A program made the translations under genes and the position numbers. Source: JBBKXP01 sp038251315 (GTDB lineage: Bacteria; Pseudomonadota; Alphaproteobacteria; Rhodobacterales; Rhodobacteraceae). From it: 48,918 nucleotides of DNA. Shown here piece after piece: positions 17,876-25,640 of this stretch. The stretch is taken from assembly GCA_038251315.1 (NCBI GenBank), contig JBBSBK010000014.1, positions 1 through 48,918 on the forward strand, read 5' to 3'. The notes beneath the pieces were generated by a model. The model searched no databases. It saw only the letters and a program-made list of their open reading frames with translations, and was not told where the DNA came from. The first letter of the stretch is position 1. Every line of letters begins with the position of its first letter.

Positions 17876-19636
17876 CTACAGGTCCATGTAAACGTGGGTT
17901 TCGGCCCTTTGCCCCGGATGCGTCACCGCGCCGGTCCGGGTCGGACCGACAAGTTTGGCAAATTTCCACACCGCCCCGCTGGCGTAATTGGTCGGGCGCG
18001 GACCCTTCCATTGCGCCTTGCGGGCGGCCAGTTCGGCGTCGCTCAGCGCCACAGACAATTCGCCGGTGATCGCGTTCAGGGTGATCATGTCGCCATCGGC
18101 CAATAGGGCGATCGGGCCGCCATGCGCCGCCTCGGGGCCGACATGGCCGACGCAGAAACCGCGGGTCGCGCCGCTGAACCGACCATCGGTGATCAAGGCC
18201 ACCTTTTTACCCATGCCCTGCCCGGACAGGGCGGCGGTGGTTGCCAGCATCTCGCGCATGCCGGGGCCGCCTGCGGGGCCTTCGTTACGGATGACCAGCA
18301 CTTCGCCCTCTTTGTAAGTCCGGGCTTTGACGGCGGCAAACGCGTCTTCTTCGCATTCGAATACGCGGGCGGGACCGGTGAACACCTGTTCGGCCTCGGA
18401 CATTCCTGCGATCTTGACGATGGCCCCGTCGGGCGCAAGGTTGCCGCTCAGGCCGACGACGCCGCCGGTTTTGCTGATCGGCGCGGCGATGGAATAGATG
18501 ACGCGGCCGTCAGCCTCGCCTGCGATCATGTCGAGTTCCTCGCCGATGGTGCGACCGCTGGCGGTGATGCAATCCTCGTGGATCAGCCCGGCCTTGCGCA
18601 ACTCTTTCATCACGACAGGGACGCCACCAACCTCGAACAGGTCCTTGGCGACGTATTTGCCGCCCGGTTTCAGATCGACGAAATAGGGGGTATCGCGGAA
18701 AATCTCGCAGACGTCGAACAGGTCGAAATCGATCCCGGCCTCGTGGGCGATGGCGGGCAGATGCAGCCCGGCATTGGTGGATCCGCCAGTGCAGGCAACC
18801 ACGCGGGCCGCGTTCTGCAGCGATTTCAGGGTGACAACATCGCGGGCGCGGATATTCTTTGCGATCAGGTTCATCACTGCGATCCCCGACGCCTCGCCAT
18901 ATTTGGCGCGGTCAGTATAGGGTGCGGGCATGCCAGACGAATTCAGCAGGGCAAGGCCGATCGCCTCACTGACACACGCCATCGTATTTGCGGTGAACTG
19001 ACCCCCGCAGGCCCCCGCGGTCGGACAGGCGACGCGTTCGAGGATTTCCAACTGCGCCTCGGTGACTTCGCCCGCCTGATATCGCCCGACAGCCTCGAAC
19101 ATGTCCTGCACGGTCAGGTCGCGGTCGGCGAAATCGGCGGGAACGTCGGCACCTGCAGGCACCTTGCCCGGCATGATCGACCCGCCATACATGAACACCG
19201 ACGGCGTATTCAGCCGCACCATCGCCATCATCATCCCGGGTAGCGATTTGTCGCATCCAGCCAGCCCGACAAGGGCGTCATAGCAATGGCCGCGCATCGT
19301 CAGTTCGACGGTATCGGCAATCGCCTCGCGGCTGGCAAGGCTGCTGCGCATGCCCTCGTGGCCCATCGCGATGCCGTCGGTGACGGTGATCGTGGTGAAT
19401 TCGCGCGGCGTGCCGCCCGCTGCCTTGACGCCGACCTTGGCCGACTGGGCCTGCCAGTTCAGCGCGATGTTGCAGGGTGCGGCCTCGTTCCAGCAAGTCG
19501 CGACGCCGACAAACGGCTTGGCGATGTCGGATTCATCAAGGTCCATTGCATAATAATAGGACCGGTGCGGCGCGCGTTCGGGGCCGACGGTCACATGACG
19601 GCTCGGCAGGCGGGATTTGTCGAATGTGACGTTCAT
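17876..19636 (-). CDS. ilvD: Dihydroxy-acid dehydratase
   Basis: Dehydrates 2,3-dihydroxy acids to 2-keto acids in valine, isoleucine and pantothenate-precursor synthesis. The 586-aa protein carries an iron-sulfur cluster; candidate cysteine ligands are C55 (EAAPCN), C128 (LAGCDKSLPG) and C210 (GACGGQFTANTM). VTDGIAMGHEGM, ITDGRFSGATRGFCVGHV and GPRP near the C-terminus fit the IlvD/Edd family. Length and N-terminal SHHVT-like start favour IlvD over sugar-acid dehydratases, though that group is close. It is followed by a lipoprotein gene. Upstream is a 232-bp region before mdh. Confidence 0.93.
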   Translation of the reverse strand: MNVTFDKSRLPSRHVTVGPERAPHRSYYYAMDLDESDIAKPFVGVATCWNEAAPCNIALNWQAQSAKVGVKAAGGTPREFTTITVTDGIAMGHEGMRSSLASREAIADTVELTMRGHCYDALVGLAGCDKSLPGMMMAMVRLNTPSVFMYGGSIMPGKVPAGADVPADFADRDLTVQDMFEAVGRYQAGEVTEAQLEILERVACPTAGACGGQFTANTMACVSEAIGLALLNSSGMPAPYTDRAKYGEASGIAVMNLIAKNIRARDVVTLKSLQNAARVVACTGGSTNAGLHLPAIAHEAGIDFDLFDVCEIFRDTPYFVDLKPGGKYVAKDLFEVGGVPVVMKELRKAGLIHEDCITASGRTIGEELDMIAGEADGRVIYSIAAPISKTGGVVGLSGNLAPDGAIVKIAGMSEAEQVFTGPARVFECEEDAFAAVKARTYKEGEVLVIRNEGPAGGPGMREMLATTAALSGQGMGKKVALITDGRFSGATRGFCVGHVGPEAAHGGPIALLADGDMITLNAITGELSVALSDAELAARKAQWKGPRPTNYASGAVWKFAKLVGPTRTGAVTHPGQRAETHVYMDL

Positions 19637-19805
19637 GGCACAAGTCCTTCAGCGGCAAATGGTTCGCAGAAAGGTCTAAAAGAGCGGGGGGAGAGGCACA
19701 AGCGGGATGATGCGTCGAGAATTGCTCCAGAGCGACTGGGATGCGCTTAAACTCCGCGGCGACGACTCTGCGTTTCTCATGACGTAGATCTGCAAGGCTT
19801 TGCTT

Positions 19806-19837
19806 TAAAATAAAAACGCGCCATTTCTGGCGCGCGT
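19806..19837 (-). terminator. Rho-independent terminator of mdh
   Basis: A hairpin CGCGCCA (19817-19823), loop TTTC, TGGCGCG (19828-19834) is followed on the minus strand by TTTTTATTTT. It sits about 32 bases after the mdh stop and so ends the mdh transcript before ilvD. Confidence 0.8.
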
Positions 19838-19868
19838 AAGTCATTCGCAAATGCTGACTGAGACTGTG

Positions 19869-20831
19869 TCAGACCAGTGACGGATCAATCGCCCGACAAG
19901 CCGCAAGCAGCCCTTTGACCGCATCGACTGACTTGTCGAACATCGCCTGTTCGGCCTTGTCCATTTTGATTTCGACCACCCGTTCGATCCCACCGGCCCC
20001 AATCACCGTGGGGACGCCGACATAGAACCCATCGAGTCCGTAGGCCCCGGTCACATGAGCAGCGCAGGGCAGTACGCGCTTTTGGTCCTTCAAAAACGCC
20101 TCGGACATTTCGATGGCGCTGGTCGCCGGTGCGTAGAACGCCGATCCGGTTTTCAGCAGACCGACGATTTCGGCGCCGCCGTCGCGGGTGCGCTGAACGA
20201 TGCCGTCCAGCTTGTCCTGCGTGGTCCAGCCCATCTTGACCAAGTCGGGCAGCGGGATGCCAGCCACCGTCGAATAACGAACCAGAGGCACCATCGTGTC
20301 GCCATGTCCGCCAAGCACGAACGCGGTCACGTCACGCATCGAAACGCCGAATTCGGTCGCCAGGAAATGCCGGAACCGGGCCGAATCGAGTACCCCCGCC
20401 ATACCGCAGACCATATGGTGCGGCAGGCCGGAAAATCCGCGCAGCGCCCAGACCATCGCATCCAGCGGGTTGGTGATGCAGATGACGAAGGCGCCCGGCG
20501 CATGTTTGGCAATGCCTTCGCCAACCGATTTCATTACTTTGAGGTTGATGCCCAGCAGATCGTCGCGGCTCATCCCCGGCTTGCGGGCGACCCCGGCGGT
20601 GACGATGCAGACATCAGCCCCAGCGATATCAGCGTAGTCATTTGCGCCCTTCAGGGACACATCGAACTTGGCCGCCGGCCCCGCCTCGGCAATGTCGAGC
20701 GCCTTGCCCTGCGGGACACCTTCGGCGATGTCGAACAGCACGACGTCGCCCAGTTCCTTGATCGCGGCAAGATGGGCCAGCGTGCCGCCGATCTGTCCGG
20801 CGCCGATAAGGGCAATTTTGGGTCTGGCCAT
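19869..20831 (-). CDS. mdh: Malate dehydrogenase (NAD, LDH-like type)
   Basis: Oxidises malate to oxaloacetate in the TCA cycle. The 320-aa protein belongs to the LDH-like tetrameric MDH group found in alphaproteobacteria: NAD-binding GAGQIGGT near the N-terminus, ITNPLDAMVW, the catalytic histidine in GGHGDTMVPL, and substrate arginines in ARKPGMSRDDLL. The start MARPKIALIG at 20831 is the normal one; a longer frame starts 57 bases upstream but is not family-like. The gene ends in a clear hairpin terminator. In R. sphaeroides mdh lies near sucCD and mcl1; here its upstream neighbour is a divergent permease. Confidence 0.96.
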   Translation of the reverse strand: MARPKIALIGAGQIGGTLAHLAAIKELGDVVLFDIAEGVPQGKALDIAEAGPAAKFDVSLKGANDYADIAGADVCIVTAGVARKPGMSRDDLLGINLKVMKSVGEGIAKHAPGAFVICITNPLDAMVWALRGFSGLPHHMVCGMAGVLDSARFRHFLATEFGVSMRDVTAFVLGGHGDTMVPLVRYSTVAGIPLPDLVKMGWTTQDKLDGIVQRTRDGGAEIVGLLKTGSAFYAPATSAIEMSEAFLKDQKRVLPCAAHVTGAYGLDGFYVGVPTVIGAGGIERVVEIKMDKAEQAMFDKSVDAVKGLLAACRAIDPSLV

Positions 20832-20954
20832 GTCACTTGATCCTTTGATGGGATGAATTTGCGGCATGGGGTAATCGCTTGTGTCCACACAAGCAAGGCT
20901 GTCGCCCGCCGCGGGGCTGGTCTAATCGGGTGAAACCAGCGTGGGGAAGACATC

Positions 20955-21701
20955 GTGGAAGGCAGCGCATTTTGGCTGGCGGCAACGGCCGCGGCCCTGT
21001 TCATCGGGTTTTCCAAGGGTGGTCTGCCGGTCATCGGGGTGATGGCGGTGCCGGTGCTGTCGCTGGTCATTTCGCCGATCACCGCCGCCGGGGTGTTGCT
21101 GCCGGTGTATGTTTTGTCCGACATGTTCGGCGTTTGGGCCTATCGCGCGGCGTTCGACAAACGGGTGCTGGCGATCATGATCCCGGCGATGACGCTCGGC
21201 GTCGGCCTGGGTTGGGCGACGGCGCATCTGGTGCCCGAACCGGTCGTGACCATGCTTGTCGGGGTGATCGGAGCGGCCTTCGCAGCCAACACGCTGCTGC
21301 GCAAGCATGTCACCGGCGAACCGCGTCCTGCAAGAATCGCGCCGGGACTGTTCTGGGGCAGTGTCGCCGGGTTCACCAGTTTCGTCAGCCATACCGGCGG
21401 GCCGCCCTATCAGGTCTATGTCCTGCCGCTGCGTCTGCCCAAGCTTGTGTTCGCGGGGACCACGACGATCACCTTCGCCTGCGTCAACGCGATCAAGCTC
21501 GTGCCCTATTGGGCGCTGGGCCAGCTTAGCCCCGACAACCTGCACATCGCCGCGATCCTGACGTTGCCTGCGGTCATCGCTGTCTTTGCCGGTGTCCGGC
21601 TGGTGAAAATCCTGCCCGAAGTGCTGTTTTTCCGGATCGTGTTCTGGGCCCTGCTCGGCATTTCGCTACGGCTGATCTGGCAGGGCCTGGTTGCGCTGTA
21701 G
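20955..21701 (+). CDS. TauE/SafE family sulfite/organic anion exporter-like permease
   Basis: A 248-aa inner-membrane protein with about seven to eight transmembrane helices of the TauE/SafE family: the N-terminal repeat FIGFSKGGLPVIGVMAVPVL and the second GSVAGFTSFVSHTGGPPYQVY show the family glycine-rich half-repeats. The substrate is unknown; members export sulfite, sulfoacetate or related anions. The start is GTG 20955. It converges on the following small gene with a 10-bp gap. A second, longer TauE-type protein lies at 41802-42716. Confidence 0.85.
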   Translation: MEGSAFWLAATAAALFIGFSKGGLPVIGVMAVPVLSLVISPITAAGVLLPVYVLSDMFGVWAYRAAFDKRVLAIMIPAMTLGVGLGWATAHLVPEPVVTMLVGVIGAAFAANTLLRKHVTGEPRPARIAPGLFWGSVAGFTSFVSHTGGPPYQVYVLPLRLPKLVFAGTTTITFACVNAIKLVPYWALGQLSPDNLHIAAILTLPAVIAVFAGVRLVKILPEVLFFRIVFWALLGISLRLIWQGLVAL

Positions 21702-21711
21702 CATTTCCGTT

Positions 21712-22026
21712 TCAAGCCGGATTGTCTTTGTTCGGCAGCGCCTCGGACAGCGTCTGAAATGCCTCGCCGGATGCGACCAGACAGGTTGGTCCGCCCGGCT
21801 GCGTCAGTGCGATCGTCCATGTGCCAGTTGTCAGCGCGGCGAACACCTCGACCACGGCGTTGTTACTGGACAGGCCGATCGACTGGCGGCTTTCGCCGAA
21901 ACGATCGGCCAGCCGTTCGACGATGACATCGTGCGGTGCGCAGTTGGCGGTCTGGGCATGGGCATGGTCGGCCGCGAAAAGCATCATCCCGACGCTAAAG
22001 GAAAGTGCAATCATCGAACTGGTCAT
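21712..22026 (-). CDS. Small exported hypothetical protein
   Basis: A 104-aa protein with a signal peptide (MIALSFSVGMMLFAADHAHAQ, cleavage likely after AHA) and a mature part of about 75 residues with two cysteines (TANCAPHD and GPTCLVASG) that could form a disulfide. It has GTWTIALTQPGG and EAFQTL; no family with a known function is recognised. Two ATG codons (22026 and 22014) are possible starts. The frame is open further upstream but becomes proline-rich and unlike a protein. A 205-bp divergent region (22027-22231) separates it from nnrU; it contains a direct repeat GGAACTTTGCG at 22071 and 22093. Confidence 0.7.
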   Translation of the reverse strand: MTSSMIALSFSVGMMLFAADHAHAQTANCAPHDVIVERLADRFGESRQSIGLSSNNAVVEVFAALTTGTWTIALTQPGGPTCLVASGEAFQTLSEALPNKDNPA

Positions 22027-22231
22027 ATCATCACCTTGGCTGGGCGGGGGCGCTTGGCAAGCCTGACCCCGGAACTTTGCGGGCTTGCGGGGGGAACTTT
22101 GCGACCGAAGGCCCGAAAATATGGTTAACGGGCGGGACGTTGCGTCGAACATGCATCGCCAATGGCTTGCATATCCTCACGACACAGGCGACCTTGGCTA
22201 AACCGGCGGCAAGCGCCGACATGGAGTTGCA

Positions 22232-22777
22232 ATGTTCCTGATCCTTCTGGGTCTGATCCTGTGGTCAGCCGCCCACTTTTTCAAACGCGCCCTGCCCGAC
22301 CAGCGGGCCGCGATGGGCAACGCGGGCAAGGGGCTGGTCGCCGTTGCGTCCATCGTCGCCATCGTCCTGATGGTGATCGGCTATCGTGGTTGGGATGGCA
22401 CGGTTTACTGGGGCCGCACCGGGGCGATGACAGGGATCAACAACCTATTGATGGTGTTCGCCTTCTACCTGTACGCCGCATCCGGTGCTAGAACGTGGAT
22501 CACCACGAAAATCCGCCACCCGCAACTGACTGCCGTGATCGTCTGGGCCACAGCACACCTGTTGGTCAACGGCGACACCCCCTCGTTCCTGCTGTTTGGT
22601 GGGTTGCTGGTCTGGGCCTTGGCCGAAATCGCCGTGCTGAACCGGACCCAGCCTAATTGGACGCCCGCCCACGCGGTCCCGATCCGCAAGGAAATCACCG
22701 CCGTCATCGCCACTGTGATCGTGTTCGGGGTCGTCGCCGCGATCCATATCTGGCTTGGCGTTAACCCCTTCGGATGA
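22232..22777 (+). CDS. nnrU: NnrU family membrane protein
   Basis: A 181-aa protein with five or six transmembrane helices of the NnrU family. N-terminal LILLGLILWSAAHFFKRALP, the following GNAGKGLV and the central RHPQLTAVIVWATAHLLVNGD are typical; conserved histidines suggest a heme or quinone-related role, as in the NnrU/MddA superfamily. In denitrifiers nnrU is linked to nitrite and nitric oxide reduction, but no denitrification genes are in this window, and the nearest genes are metabolic. It leads the unit nnrU-DUF1737-mch (gaps of 4 bp and a 4-base overlap). Confidence 0.87.
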   Translation: MFLILLGLILWSAAHFFKRALPDQRAAMGNAGKGLVAVASIVAIVLMVIGYRGWDGTVYWGRTGAMTGINNLLMVFAFYLYAASGARTWITTKIRHPQLTAVIVWATAHLLVNGDTPSFLLFGGLLVWALAEIAVLNRTQPNWTPAHAVPIRKEITAVIATVIVFGVVAAIHIWLGVNPFG

Positions 22778-22781
22778 CCCC

Positions 22782-22985
22782 ATGAAACTGTATCGCCTGC
22801 TGACCGACGACGACACATCGGCCTTTTGCCACAAGGTTTCGTCCGCCTTGTCGAAAGGCTGGGAACTTTACGGCAGCCCGACCTACGCCTTTGACGCCGC
22901 CAACGGTGTCATGCGCTGCGGGCAAGCCCTTACCAAGGATGTTGAGGGCACCTATACCCCCGACATGAAACTGGGCGACCAGTGA
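22782..22985 (+). CDS. DUF1737 domain protein, 67 aa
   Basis: A 67-aa cytoplasmic protein. MKLYRLLTDDDTSAFCHKVSSALSKGW (with the typical GWELYGSPTY) and VMRCGQALTK match DUF1737, a short family seen in many proteobacteria with no known function. It starts 4 bp after nnrU stops, and its TGA overlaps the GTG of mch (GTGA, 22982-22985), so it is translationally coupled to the metabolic gene. Confidence 0.85.
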   Translation: MKLYRLLTDDDTSAFCHKVSSALSKGWELYGSPTYAFDAANGVMRCGQALTKDVEGTYTPDMKLGDQ

Positions 22986-24004
22986 CCAAGACAAATCCGG
23001 GCCGGTTTTTCGAGGACTACACGGTCGGCCAGATCATCCCTCACGCCGTGCCGCGTACGCTGTCGGGGGGCGAACGCGCCCTTTACCACGCGCTTTATCC
23101 CGCCCGACACGCGCTGCAATCCTCCGACGAATTCGCTCGCGCATGCGGACTGCCGGCCGCCCCCTTAGACGATCTGATCGTATTTCACACCGTTTTCGGC
23201 AAATCCGTCCCTGATATTTCGCTCAACGCCATCGCCAACCTTGGCTATGCCGAAGGACGCTGGCTGGCCCCGGTCTGGCCCGGCAATACGCTGAGCGCGA
23301 CTAGCGAAGTCATCGGCCTGAAACGCAATTCCAAGGGCGCCAGCGGGGTCGTCTGGGTCCGCACGACCGGGACGAACCAGCACGGCACCCCGGTCCTGAC
23401 CTTTGTGCGTTGGGTCATGGTGCGCACCCGTGGCGGCGCATCAGGCGACACCATCGTGCCCGACCTTGCCCCGGCGGTCGCGCCCACCGACCTGCAAATC
23501 CCCAAGGGGCTGGATTTCAGCCGCTACGATTTCACCCTTGCCGGGGAACCCCACCGCTGGGGCGACTATGCGGTAGGCGAGGTGATCGACCATGTCGATG
23601 CGGTGACGGTGGACGAGGCTGATCATCTGATGGCCACCCGGCTGTGGCAGAACACATCCAAGGTGCATTTCGACGTGACCCAGCGGCCCGACGGGCGGCG
23701 GCTGATCTACGGCGGCCATATCATCAGCCTGGCCCGCGCCCTGTCGTTCAACGGGCTTGCCAACGCGCAACTGATCGTCGGGCTGAACGCGGGGGCGCAT
23801 GCCAACCCCTGCTTTGCGGGCGACACGGTCAGGGCATGGTCCGAAGTGCTGGACAAGGCCGAAACTCCCGCCCCCGGTGTGGGCGCGATCCGGTTGCGGC
23901 TGGTCGCGACTAAGGGTGCGGCGGGCGTGCTGAAAGGCGCTGACGGGAAATATGCGCCCGAGGTTCTGCTCGACCTTGATTACTGGGCGCTGATGCCGCT
24001 TTAG
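22982..24004 (+). CDS. mch: Mesaconyl-CoA hydratase (ethylmalonyl-CoA pathway)
   Basis: A 340-aa MaoC-type double hotdog protein. It interconverts mesaconyl-C1-CoA and beta-methylmalyl-CoA in the ethylmalonyl-CoA pathway for acetate assimilation. The N-terminal GRFFEDYTVGQIIPHAVPRT, ALYPARHALQSSDEFAR and C-terminal RLIYGGHIISLARALSFNGL, HANPCFAGDTV closely follow the R. sphaeroides enzyme as I remember it. The start is GTG at 22982, overlapping the DUF1737 stop. Ccr and Ecm of the same pathway lie at 31-37 kb; the beta-methylmalyl-CoA lyase (mcl1) gene is not in this window. Confidence 0.92.
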   Translation: MTKTNPGRFFEDYTVGQIIPHAVPRTLSGGERALYHALYPARHALQSSDEFARACGLPAAPLDDLIVFHTVFGKSVPDISLNAIANLGYAEGRWLAPVWPGNTLSATSEVIGLKRNSKGASGVVWVRTTGTNQHGTPVLTFVRWVMVRTRGGASGDTIVPDLAPAVAPTDLQIPKGLDFSRYDFTLAGEPHRWGDYAVGEVIDHVDAVTVDEADHLMATRLWQNTSKVHFDVTQRPDGRRLIYGGHIISLARALSFNGLANAQLIVGLNAGAHANPCFAGDTVRAWSEVLDKAETPAPGVGAIRLRLVATKGAAGVLKGADGKYAPEVLLDLDYWALMPL

Positions 24005-24044
24005 AGCGGTATGAATCCGGGCAGCCAGCGGCTAGTCTGCCCGC

Positions 24045-24743
24045 ATGTGCCGCCTGATCGCCCTGCTGATCACCCTCGCTTCCCCGGCCCGCGCCTGTGA
24101 TATCGCCTTGCTGCTGGCCGTCGACATTTCTGGTTCGGTCGACAACCGCGAATACGCGATCCAGATCGAGGGCCTCGCCGCCGCCCTGCAAAACGGCGAG
24201 GTTGCCGAGGCGCTGGTGACCTCCCGCGCCCAGATCGCCCTGCTGCAATGGACCGGGTCGTCGCGGCAGGTCATCAGCATCGACTGGGTGCAGATCACCG
24301 ACCACGACGACATTGTTCCGCTGGCAAACACAATCCTGACGATGCCGCGCGCATGGCGCGATTTTTCGACCGCCATCGGCGAGGCGCTGTTGCTGGGCGA
24401 AACCGCTTTTGCCGCTGTCCCCGAATGCAAACGCCGGGTGATCGACATTTCCGGCGATGGTCCGTCGAACGAAGGCATCCCGCCCGAAACCCTGCGCACC
24501 GCGATGGCGCGGGCGGGCATTACCGTGAATGCACTGGTGATCGAGGAGTCCTTGCCCGGCCTGACCGATTATTTCCGCCGCAATGTGATCACGGGGCCGG
24601 GAGCCTTTGCCGTCACTGCCAATTCCTATGCCGACTATCCCCGCGAAATCACCCGGAAACTGCTGCGCGAGGTGGGCCGGCCCGTCACAATGGCAACAAG
24701 TGATCACATGGCCGAAGGCTGTGATCACAGGTCACACTACTGA
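24045..24743 (+). CDS. DUF1194 (von Willebrand A-like) exported protein
   Basis: A 232-aa protein with a short signal peptide (MCRLIALLITLASPARAC) and a vWA-fold domain. The MIDAS-like motif is DISGSVD near residue 27 (LLLAVDISGSVD), with a second conserved DISGDGPSNEG later. The family is DUF1194, common in alphaproteobacteria and without a known task; metal-dependent protein binding is likely. A 120-bp space then leads to sdhC. The last codons contain the GTGATCAC motif pair described separately, so its 3' end may carry part of the sdh regulatory region. Confidence 0.87.
   Translation: MCRLIALLITLASPARACDIALLLAVDISGSVDNREYAIQIEGLAAALQNGEVAEALVTSRAQIALLQWTGSSRQVISIDWVQITDHDDIVPLANTILTMPRAWRDFSTAIGEALLLGETAFAAVPECKRRVIDISGDGPSNEGIPPETLRTAMARAGITVNALVIEESLPGLTDYFRRNVITGPGAFAVTANSYADYPREITRKLLREVGRPVTMATSDHMAEGCDHRSHY
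24700..24737. promoter_or_regulatory. Paired GTGATCAC palindromes upstream of sdhC
   Basis: GTGATCAC occurs at 24700-24707 and again at 24721-24728, 21 bases apart (about two helical turns), and the second is flanked to give the perfect palindrome TGTGATCACA (24720-24729). A further GTCACAC follows at 24731. The cluster straddles the end of the DUF1194 gene, 135-165 bases upstream of sdhC. It looks like a dimer or tetramer operator. No regulator is known, and the site is not a standard CRP site, which has six bases between the half-sites. Confidence 0.35.
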
Positions 24744-24863
24744 CGGCTCCTTCGACGTTTTTAACCCCGCTGCGGCATGCTGCCCCGTGACATCCCGCTA
24801 AAACTGCGCCAAGACAGGGCCAAAGGCGCGGGCCCGCGCCGCGAACCGACCAAAGGGAACCGC

Positions 24864-25247
24864 ATGGCCGATGTGAACCGGGGCAATCGCCCGCTGTCGC
24901 CGCACCTGACGATCTATCGCCCGCAAATGACCTCGATGACGTCGATCTTTACCCGGATCACCGGCAACGCACTGCTGGTCGGGGCGCTGCTGATCGTCTG
25001 GTGGTTCATCGCTGCGGCCACCGGCCCCGCCGCCTATGCCCGCGCCAATGGGTTCCTGACTTCGTGGTTCGGCGATCTGGTCATGTTCGGATCAGTCGCC
25101 TGCCTGTGGTATCACAGCCTGTCGGGCATCCGGCATCTGATCTGGGATTCTGGCCACCTGCTCGACGTGCCCCGATCCGAGATGATGGGCTGGGGTATCA
25201 TCGGCGGGTCGGTGCTGCTGACCATCCTCACCGTCATCGTGCTGTAG
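24864..25247 (+). CDS. sdhC: Succinate dehydrogenase cytochrome b556 subunit
   Basis: The 127-aa membrane anchor of complex II that helps to bind heme b and ubiquinone. NRPLSPHLTIYRPQMTSMTSIFTRITG is the SdhC signature (family SPHLxIYRP, SxxHRxTG); three transmembrane helices follow. The heme-ligand histidine is likely within WYHSLSGIRHLIWD. It starts the sdhCD-A-lp-lp-sdhB operon. The ATG at 24864 follows AAAGGGAAC. The open frame upstream is not needed. Confidence 0.95.
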   Translation: MADVNRGNRPLSPHLTIYRPQMTSMTSIFTRITGNALLVGALLIVWWFIAAATGPAAYARANGFLTSWFGDLVMFGSVACLWYHSLSGIRHLIWDSGHLLDVPRSEMMGWGIIGGSVLLTILTVIVL

Positions 25248-25256
25248 GGGGTCGCC

Positions 25257-25628
25257 ATGCGCTATTTGACAGATCGCAAACGCGCCACCGGCCTTGGGTC
25301 GGCGAAATCGGGCACCATGCACCACTGGCACATGATGGTCAGTTCGGTGGCTTTGGTCGGCCTGATCCCGCTGTTCGTATTCACCTTCGGGCACGCGCTT
25401 GGCGGCACCTACGAACAGACGCTGGCCTATTACCAGCACCCGTTCCCAGCAATCATTGCCGCCCTGACCTTGCTGGTCGGGTTCATCCATTTCCGTGGCG
25501 GCGTGCAGACGCTGATCGAAGATTATGTGCATGGTTTCGCCCGCAAGGCGTTGATCATCGCGATGATTTGCCTCAGCTACACCGCCGCCGCCGCCGGCGT
25601 TTTCGCCGTCGCCCGCATCGCGCTTTAA
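25257..25628 (+). CDS. sdhD: Succinate dehydrogenase membrane anchor subunit SdhD
   Basis: The 123-aa second membrane anchor of complex II: MRYLTDRKRATGLGSAKSGTMHHW is the typical alphaproteobacterial start, with HHW motif, then three transmembrane helices (about 27-47, 60-80, 95-117) and the conserved HFRGGVQTLIEDYVHG between helices 2 and 3, where a quinone- and heme-binding histidine is expected. It begins 9 bp after sdhC and ends 12 bp before sdhA. Confidence 0.95.
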   Translation: MRYLTDRKRATGLGSAKSGTMHHWHMMVSSVALVGLIPLFVFTFGHALGGTYEQTLAYYQHPFPAIIAALTLLVGFIHFRGGVQTLIEDYVHGFARKALIIAMICLSYTAAAAGVFAVARIAL

Positions 25629-25640
25629 GGATTTCCGCCT

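Noticed and set aside
22071..22103. Direct repeat GGAACTTTGCG (22 bases apart) upstream of nnrU
   Set aside because: Only two copies, no palindromic form and no known regulator motif. It may be a chance duplication.
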